Source of the DNA: an uncultured Collinsella sp.
GTDB lineage: Bacteria > Actinomycetota > Coriobacteriia > Coriobacteriales > Coriobacteriaceae
Direction of reading: 5' to 3'
Length of the DNA stretch: 9,710 nt
NCBI GenBank assembly: GCA_958428675.1
Contig: CAUAGV010000054.1
Span: 1-9,710 of the forward strand
The notes under the pieces are model-generated. The model searched no databases. It saw nothing but the letters and a program-made list of their open reading frames with translations, and was not told the origin of the DNA. Each line of letters opens with the position of its first letter. The first letter of the stretch is position 1. Below are positions 5,740-9,710 of this stretch, piece by piece. A program made the translations under genes and the position numbers.

Positions 5740-5772
5740 AAAAAGGCCCGCCACCGTAAGCGGTGACGGGCC
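5740..5772 (-). terminator. Intrinsic terminator of dedA
   Basis: On the minus strand GGCCCGTCACCG-CTTA-CGGTGGCGGGCC (5772-5745) forms a 12-pair stem with one G-T wobble, followed by TTTTTGC. It lies about 30 nt after the dedA stop and upstream of the ilvE promoter, separating the two same-strand genes. Confidence 0.9.
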
Positions 5773-5802
5773 TCAACTGCACGGTTTGCGCGCTGGCTCG
5801 AT

Positions 5803-6450
5803 CTACGCGTTCTTTTTGCCCAGCTTTGCCTTAACCAGACCGACCACAGTCGGGATGATCGACACGGCGACGATGCCGATAATCAGCAGCTCAAAGTGCT
5901 CCTGCACAAAGGGAATGCCGCCAAAGAAGTAGCCCAGCAGCGTAAAGACCGTCGACCAGGTAATGCCGCCCAGCACGTTAAAGATAACGAAGTTGCGCCA
6001 GTGCATGCCGCCCATGCCGGCGATAAAGGGCACAAAGGTGCGGATAAACGGAAAGAAGCGGCCCAGGAAGATGGCCAGGTGACCCCACTTGTCCAAGAAG
6101 TCCTCGGACTTTTTGATGCGCTCGGGCGTCATGGCCTTGACCTTGCCCGAGGCAATGATCTTTTTGCCAAAGAAGTGACCGATCATAAAGTTGCACTGAT
6201 CGCCCAGGATGGCTGCGGCCCATGCAACGGCCAGCAAAGCCACGATGTTAAAGCCGCCGTTGTGGGCAAAGAAGCCCGAGGCAAACAGCAGCGAATCGCC
6301 GGGAAGGAACGGGAAGAACACCACGCCCGTCTCGATAAAGATGATCAGGAACACACAGCCGTAGGCCATGAGCGGGCCGGCGGCGATCCAGCTGGCGATC
6401 GCGGTGCGCGGGTCCTTAAGCAGCTCGGCAATGAAATTGATGAAACCCAT
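5803..6450 (-). CDS. DedA-family integral membrane protein (SNARE-associated fold)
   Basis: 215-residue polytopic inner-membrane protein of the DedA/VTT family. Some members flip undecaprenyl phosphate back across the membrane for cell-wall synthesis (UptA), and others affect membrane potential or peptide resistance. It shows the family's hallmarks: FIETGVVFFPFLPGDSLLFASG (38-59) with conserved E40 and D52, and the core GRFFPFIRTFVPFIAGMGGM (130-149) with the two functional arginines R131 and R137, followed by FNVLGGITW. Hydrophobic segments lie around 26-46, 66-92, 125-145, 153-178 and 187-207. The Lys-rich C-terminus (VKAKLGKKNA) suits a cytoplasmic tail. The start at 6450 has AGAGG 9 nt upstream; a longer frame to 6534 adds 28 residues that lack family resemblance and would overlap the promoter. 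Which lipid it moves cannot be told from sequence. Confidence 0.95.
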   Translation of the reverse strand: MGFINFIAELLKDPRTAIASWIAAGPLMAYGCVFLIIFIETGVVFFPFLPGDSLLFASGFFAHNGGFNIVALLAVAWAAAILGDQCNFMIGHFFGKKIIASGKVKAMTPERIKKSEDFLDKWGHLAIFLGRFFPFIRTFVPFIAGMGGMHWRNFVIFNVLGGITWSTVFTLLGYFFGGIPFVQEHFELLIIGIVAVSIIPTVVGLVKAKLGKKNA

Positions 6451-6496
6451 GAAGTAAAACCTCTCAGTTGTGGGCGCGGACACGTCCAAGTTGACC

Positions 6497-6525
6497 AGTA
6501 TACGGTTGCGGCGCGACCATGCACA
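6497..6525 (-). promoter_or_regulatory. Candidate dedA promoter
   Basis: On the minus strand TATACT (6502-6497) is a strong -10, with a weak TGTGCA (6525-6520) 17 nt upstream. The implied start near 6490 gives a leader of about 40 nt. Further out, TGACA-CC-TGTCA (6571-6582) and the overlapping TCACG...CGTGA (6580-6595) are small palindromes of unknown role between the two divergent promoters. Confidence 0.4.
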
Positions 6526-6605
6526 CGACCGCACAAAAGCATGACTCCATTACCAGCAAGTTTGCATAACTGACACCTGTCACGCAAAGCCGTGAAAGAT
6601 TGCTC

Positions 6606-6633
6606 TTCCTAATCCCTAGCGAATCGCTATACT
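6606..6633 (+). promoter_or_regulatory. cysE promoter containing a perfect 13-bp palindrome
   Basis: TATACT (6628-6633) is the -10, and TTCCTA (6606-6611) a weak -35 with 16-nt spacing. The perfect palindrome TAGCGAATCGCTA (6617-6629) fills the spacer and enters the -10, where a bound protein would block RNA polymerase. This is a candidate operator for sulfur or cysteine control. The regulator is unknown. Confidence 0.5.
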
Positions 6634-6674
6634 TTATTGAATCGCATTGCCATGGCGCTAAGGGAGGGCGGCCG

Positions 6675-7379
6675 GTGAGCTTTATCAATACCATTCGCGA
6701 GGACATCAAGACCGTCCAGGCGCAGGACCCCGCCGCGCAAAATGGCCTGGTCATTTTCCTTTCGTACCCCGGTCTTCACGCCAAGTGGAATCACGTGCCC
6801 GAGCACTGGCTCTGGGAGCACGGCCATCGCTCGCTCGCCCGCGTGCTCTCGCAGCTCACCCGCCATATCACCGGCGTCGAGATTCATCCCGCCGCGCAAA
6901 TTGGCAAGCACTTCTTTATCGACCACGCCATGGGCGTCGTCATCGGCGAGACCACCATTGTGGGCGACAACTGCGTGCTCTACCAGGGCGTCACGCTCGG
7001 CGGTACCGGCAACGAGACCGGTAAGCGCCATCCCACCCTGGGCAACAACGTCACTGTGGGCACAGGCGCCAAGGTGCTCGGCAACATCCGCATCGGCAAC
7101 AACGTCAAGATCGGCGGCAACTCGGTCGTCGTCAAAGACGTGCCCGATAACTGTACCGTCGTGGGCGTGCCGGGCCGCATCATCAAGCGCAACGGCTGCC
7201 GCGTGTTCGAGGAAAGCTTCGACGCCAAGCAGCATCGCGAGTATATGCCCGACGATGCCGCCGAGCAGAGCGCCCTCAACCGCCAGGGCATCACCGAGAA
7301 TGCCCGCCGTGTCAAGGAACTCGAGCGAGAGGTGGCCGAGCTCAAGGCCCTCGTCGCCAAGCTCGTGGACGAGCACTAG
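6675..7379 (+). CDS. cysE: Serine O-acetyltransferase
   Basis: 234-residue enzyme transferring acetyl from acetyl-CoA to L-serine, the committed step of cysteine synthesis; O-acetylserine is then used by cysteine synthase (CysK), which is not in this window. It is the short Gram-positive-type SAT: an N-terminal helical region (1-65, FINTIREDIKTV), then the left-handed beta-helix of hexapeptide repeats (about 68-165). The active site is visible: H84 in DHAMGVVIGE, E69 in GVEIHP (Asp in the Escherichia coli and Haemophilus enzymes; Glu is usual in the Bacillus type) and RHP at 118-120. GTGs start at 6675 because AGGGAGGG lies 6 nt upstream; the ATG at 6600 would precede the promoter -10. The C-terminal 35 residues form a charged heptad-like helix (RRVKELEREVAELKALVAKL) that may drive oligomer or partner contacts. 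It ends before a strong terminator. Confidence 0.95.
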   Translation: MSFINTIREDIKTVQAQDPAAQNGLVIFLSYPGLHAKWNHVPEHWLWEHGHRSLARVLSQLTRHITGVEIHPAAQIGKHFFIDHAMGVVIGETTIVGDNCVLYQGVTLGGTGNETGKRHPTLGNNVTVGTGAKVLGNIRIGNNVKIGGNSVVVKDVPDNCTVVGVPGRIIKRNGCRVFEESFDAKQHREYMPDDAAEQSALNRQGITENARRVKELEREVAELKALVAKLVDEH

Positions 7380-7417
7380 GAACGCGAGCGGCACAAAACA
7401 ACATCGGCACCGACGCA

Positions 7418-7460
7418 AAAGGCGCGCCAGGGAATTCATCCCCGGCGCGCCTTTCTTTTT
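7418..7460. terminator. Bidirectional terminator between cysE and the ABC exporter
   Basis: Stem AAAGGCGCGCC (7418-7428) / GGCGCGCCTTT (7444-7454), extended inward by AGGG/CCCC, is followed on the plus strand by CTTTTT (7452-7460 T-rich) and on the minus strand by TTTTGCG. It lies 38 nt after cysE and can also end the minus-strand exporter operon whose stop is at 7493. Confidence 0.88.
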
Positions 7461-7461
7461 G

Positions 7462-7493
7462 ATGTGACATGTGGAACTGTCCCTTTGTCACAT
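7462..7493. repeat. REP-like palindrome touching the ABC exporter stop codon
   Basis: ATGTGACA (7462-7469) and TGTCACAT (7486-7493) are exact reverse complements, with GGA...TCC inside. The motif overlaps the first base of the exporter's TAA stop. TGTGACAAAGGGAC-type palindromes are, from memory, common dispersed intergenic repeats in gut Firmicutes and Actinobacteria; I cannot confirm copy number here. Confidence 0.5.
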
Positions 7494-9508
7494 TATGCGA
7501 ACTGACTCAGATAGAGGTCGGCGTAAGCACCCTCGGCAGCCAGCAGTTCCTTATGCGTGCCTTGCTCGATAATGTTACCGTGATCCATGACCAAGATCAG
7601 GTCGGCATCCACGATCGTCGACAGGCGGTGCGCGATCACAAAGCTCGTGCGCCCGCGCATAAGCGCGTCCATGGCACGGCCGATGGCAAGCTCGGTACGC
7701 GTGTCCACGCTTGAGGTCGCCTCGTCCAGAATGAGAATAGCCGGGTTGTTGAGCAGCACGCGCGCAATTGTCAGCAGCTGACGCTGGCCCTGGCTGATGC
7801 TTTCGGCATCATTGGCCACGCGCGTGTCGTAGCCCTGCGGCATGGTGCGCACAAAGAAGTCGACCTGCGCGGCGCGGGCGGCAGCCACGATCTCGTCGCG
7901 CGTTGCCTCGGGGCAGCCGTAGGCGATGTTTTCGGCAATGGTGCCATCGAACAGCCAGGCGTCCTGCAGCACCATGCCAAACTGCTGACGTAGCTCGCCG
8001 CGGTTCATAAGGCGCGTATCCACACCGTCGAGCGTAATGCGGCCGCCGTCGATCTCGTAAAAGCGCATGAGCAGGTTGATGAGCGTGGTCTTACCCGCAC
8101 CCGTTGTTCCCACCACCGCAATCTTCTGACCCGGTTCGGCGGTAAACGACACGTCGCGCATGAGCGGCTTTTCGGGCGTGTAGCCAAAGCGCACATGCTC
8201 AAAAGCGACACGGCCCTCAACGCAACCCGGCAGTTTGGCGGCCTCGTCCGGCAGCGGATCGGCCTCCATCTCGGGCTCATCGAGCAGGTCGAACACGCGC
8301 TCCGCACTCGCCAGCGCGCTCTGCAGCGAGTTGAAAGTGAACGACAGCTGCGTCATGGGTTCGGACGCCTCGTAGATAAACTGGAAGAACGCCTGGAACA
8401 CGCCGACGGTCATGTGACCGGCAACCAGCATGCTGCAGCCCACGAGCGCAATCACGATCTGCGCCAGGCGACCGATAAAGCGAACCGCGGGTCCAACGGC
8501 GTTGATCATAAAGTCGGCCTTGGTGCTCACGCGGGCCAGCTCGCCCGAGGCCTCGTGCACCTCGGCAGAGCTCTGGTGCTCACGGTTGAATGCGCGAATC
8601 ACCAAACGGCCCGAATAGCCTTCCTCGACCGCGCTCGTGATTTTGGACACCCACTCCTGACGCTCGCCCGTCACATCATGCGTACGGCGCGAAACCACCT
8701 TGGTCACCAGCAGCGATACCGCCGTAAAACCCAAAAAGATCAACGTGAGCCTAACGCTATAGACGAACATCATGATGACGGCGCCCGTCACGGTACCGAT
8801 CGATACCAGCAGCTGCAGCAATCCGCGCTGCATGCTCTCGGACATCTTGTCCAAGTCGTTGGTCGCACGGCTGACCACCTCACCGGGGCGATGTGCGTCA
8901 AAGTAGGCGAGCGGCAGGCGGCTGAGCTTTTGCGCGATGCGGTTGCGCAGACGCAGGTTGAGTCGCTCGGCCACACTCGACATCAAAAAGCTCTGCAACG
9001 CATAGAACGACCCGGCAGCCGTCCAGATCAAGAAGTAGACAAAGATGGTCTTGCCGCATTGGTCCCAGGTGATGCTGAAGGTGGTTCCGCTGGCAAACGC
9101 CACCTGTATATGGCCCCACAGCTCGTCGATAACATGGGCGCTATATGCCGGCGCGGCGGTGTTAAAGATGACGTAGAACACGATGCTCGCAAACACGATG
9201 TAGAAGCGCCAATGGTCGCCGGCGGCCTCGCCCCACAAGCGGCGCACCGTCGCCCAGGTATCGCGGGGTTTCTCATCCTCATCCTCGTCGTCCACATCGC
9301 GCATGCGCTCTGCCTCGGCACGGGCGCGCTCGTCCTCGGCACGCTCGTTTTCCTCGTACAGCGCTTGGCGGCGAGCCTCACGCTCGGCCGCGGCCTTGGC
9401 AACGTCATCCAGCTCGGTCGGCTCGGCAGCCTGCTCGACCGCTTCCTCGGCAGCGTCCGCAGCGGCGGCATCGATAGCGTCGCTGCGCTTCTTGAGTTCC
9501 TCGGTCAT
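7493..9508 (-). CDS. Heterodimeric ABC exporter subunit with consensus ATP site
   Basis: 671-residue fused membrane/ATPase half-transporter exporting an unknown lipid, peptide or drug. The transmembrane domain spans about 100-405, with six helices starting at WRFYIVFASIVFYVIF. The ATPase domain occupies about 430-671: Walker A GTTGAGKT (467-474), Q-loop Q515, signature SISQGQRQ (570-577), Walker B ILILDE with catalytic E596, D-loop SSVD and switch H627. The SQGQ signature together with an intact Glu and His resembles TM288 of the TM287/288 exporter, the half with catalytic residues. Residues 1-85 are an extra acidic, Ala/Glu/Arg-rich segment (DVDDEDEDEK at 71-80), probably coiled coil and cytoplasmic, not needed in the family. 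The ATG at 9508 is preferred because GGGAGG lies 8 nt upstream; a GTG at 9517 overlaps the upstream gene. One base separates it from that gene's stop, indicating coupled translation. Confidence 0.95.
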   Translation of the reverse strand: MTEELKKRSDAIDAAAADAAEEAVEQAAEPTELDDVAKAAAEREARRQALYEENERAEDERARAEAERMRDVDDEDEDEKPRDTWATVRRLWGEAAGDHWRFYIVFASIVFYVIFNTAAPAYSAHVIDELWGHIQVAFASGTTFSITWDQCGKTIFVYFLIWTAAGSFYALQSFLMSSVAERLNLRLRNRIAQKLSRLPLAYFDAHRPGEVVSRATNDLDKMSESMQRGLLQLLVSIGTVTGAVIMMFVYSVRLTLIFLGFTAVSLLVTKVVSRRTHDVTGERQEWVSKITSAVEEGYSGRLVIRAFNREHQSSAEVHEASGELARVSTKADFMINAVGPAVRFIGRLAQIVIALVGCSMLVAGHMTVGVFQAFFQFIYEASEPMTQLSFTFNSLQSALASAERVFDLLDEPEMEADPLPDEAAKLPGCVEGRVAFEHVRFGYTPEKPLMRDVSFTAEPGQKIAVVGTTGAGKTTLINLLMRFYEIDGGRITLDGVDTRLMNRGELRQQFGMVLQDAWLFDGTIAENIAYGCPEATRDEIVAAARAAQVDFFVRTMPQGYDTRVANDAESISQGQRQLLTIARVLLNNPAILILDEATSSVDTRTELAIGRAMDALMRGRTSFVIAHRLSTIVDADLILVMDHGNIIEQGTHKELLAAEGAYADLYLSQFA

Positions 9509-9509
9509 G

Positions 9510-9710
9510 CTACTCACCTCCCTTCATCTGCGATTCCGCGATGGCGCGGTACACCCCGCAGGTTTCCATAAGTTCCTCGTGCGTGCCCAAGCCCACGACC
9601 TCGCCGTCCTTGAGTACCACGATCTGGTCGGCATGCAGAATCGTCGAGATGCGCTGCGCGATGATAAGCACCGCGGCGTCGCGCGTCTCGTCCTGCAGCG
9701 CATGGCGCAG
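9510..9710 (-). CDS. Partner ABC exporter subunit, degenerate ATP site (partial, C-terminal end)
   Basis: Only the last 66 codons and the TAG stop are in the window; the gene continues past the right edge. The visible part is the end of an ABC ATPase: DETRDAAVLIIAQRISTILHADQIVVLKDGEVVGLGTHEEL-type sequence (in two stretches), with the D-loop lost off the edge. The switch-loop reads IIAQRIST, with Gln where active ATPases have His (AHRLST). That substitution is characteristic of the degenerate half of asymmetric exporters such as TM287. Its C-terminus contains the ribosome-binding site of the next gene (codons KGGE), so the two subunits are translationally coupled and almost surely form one heterodimer. 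Confidence 0.9.
   Translation of the reverse strand: MRHALQDETRDAAVLIIAQRISTILHADQIVVLKDGEVVGLGTHEELMETCGVYRAIAESQMKGGE

Noticed and set aside
6627..7439. 270-codon minus-strand open frame opposite cysE
   Set aside because: Antisense shadow of cysE; it also crosses the cysE promoter and the terminator.
8195..9571. 458-codon plus-strand open frame opposite the ABC exporter
   Set aside because: Antisense shadow of a well-conserved ABC transporter; His/Arg/Gln-rich composition typical of reverse-complement translation.

Overview
The window looks like a GC-rich chromosomal stretch from an actinobacterium, most likely class Coriobacteriia (Collinsella-like). That placement is my inference from codon bias, overall protein character and the style of the intergenic repeats; no search was possible. 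Nothing here is phage or plasmid. The coding content is mostly housekeeping and metabolic. I did not find a clear novel defence, toxin or mobile system. The unusual material is one gene fusion and several elaborate inverted-repeat structures between genes.

Left part (1-2550). A small-type SRP RNA lies on the minus strand at about 78-180, with its own promoter. A gene-free stretch (181-626) follows, holding three large inverted repeats. Next, on the minus strand, is a 593-codon gene that fuses the tRNA adenosine deaminase TadA to a glycerate kinase. A tRNA-Ser(UGA) on the plus strand follows. The order tRNA-Ser / tadA / SRP RNA matches the well-known Bacillus subtilis neighbourhood that continues into dnaX, so dnaX may lie just off the left edge. 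The glycerate kinase half is the unusual part.

Middle part (2553-5800). A TetR-family regulator (minus) is divergent from a monocistronic lemA gene (plus), which ends in a textbook terminator. A gene-poor stretch of about 480 bases follows. It contains a roughly 213-bp element bounded by 26-bp imperfect inverted repeats, a minus-strand terminator, and a 125-nt hairpin with perfect 29-bp outer arms. That hairpin begins 16 nt after the stop of ilvE (minus), which encodes branched-chain aminotransferase.

Right part (5740-9710). A DedA-family membrane protein gene (minus) is divergent from cysE (plus, serine acetyltransferase), whose candidate promoter contains a perfect 13-bp palindrome. A terminator usable on both strands separates cysE from the end of a minus-strand ABC exporter operon. 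The complete downstream subunit carries a consensus catalytic ATP site and an unusual acidic N-terminal extension. The upstream subunit, of which only the last 66 codons are present, has Gln in place of the switch His. Together they look like an asymmetric heterodimeric exporter of the TM287/288 type.

The genes do not form one pathway. Serine/cysteine synthesis (cysE), branched-chain amino acid metabolism (ilvE), glycerate phosphorylation, tRNA editing and envelope functions (dedA, lemA, ABC exporter) sit in short, independently transcribed units.
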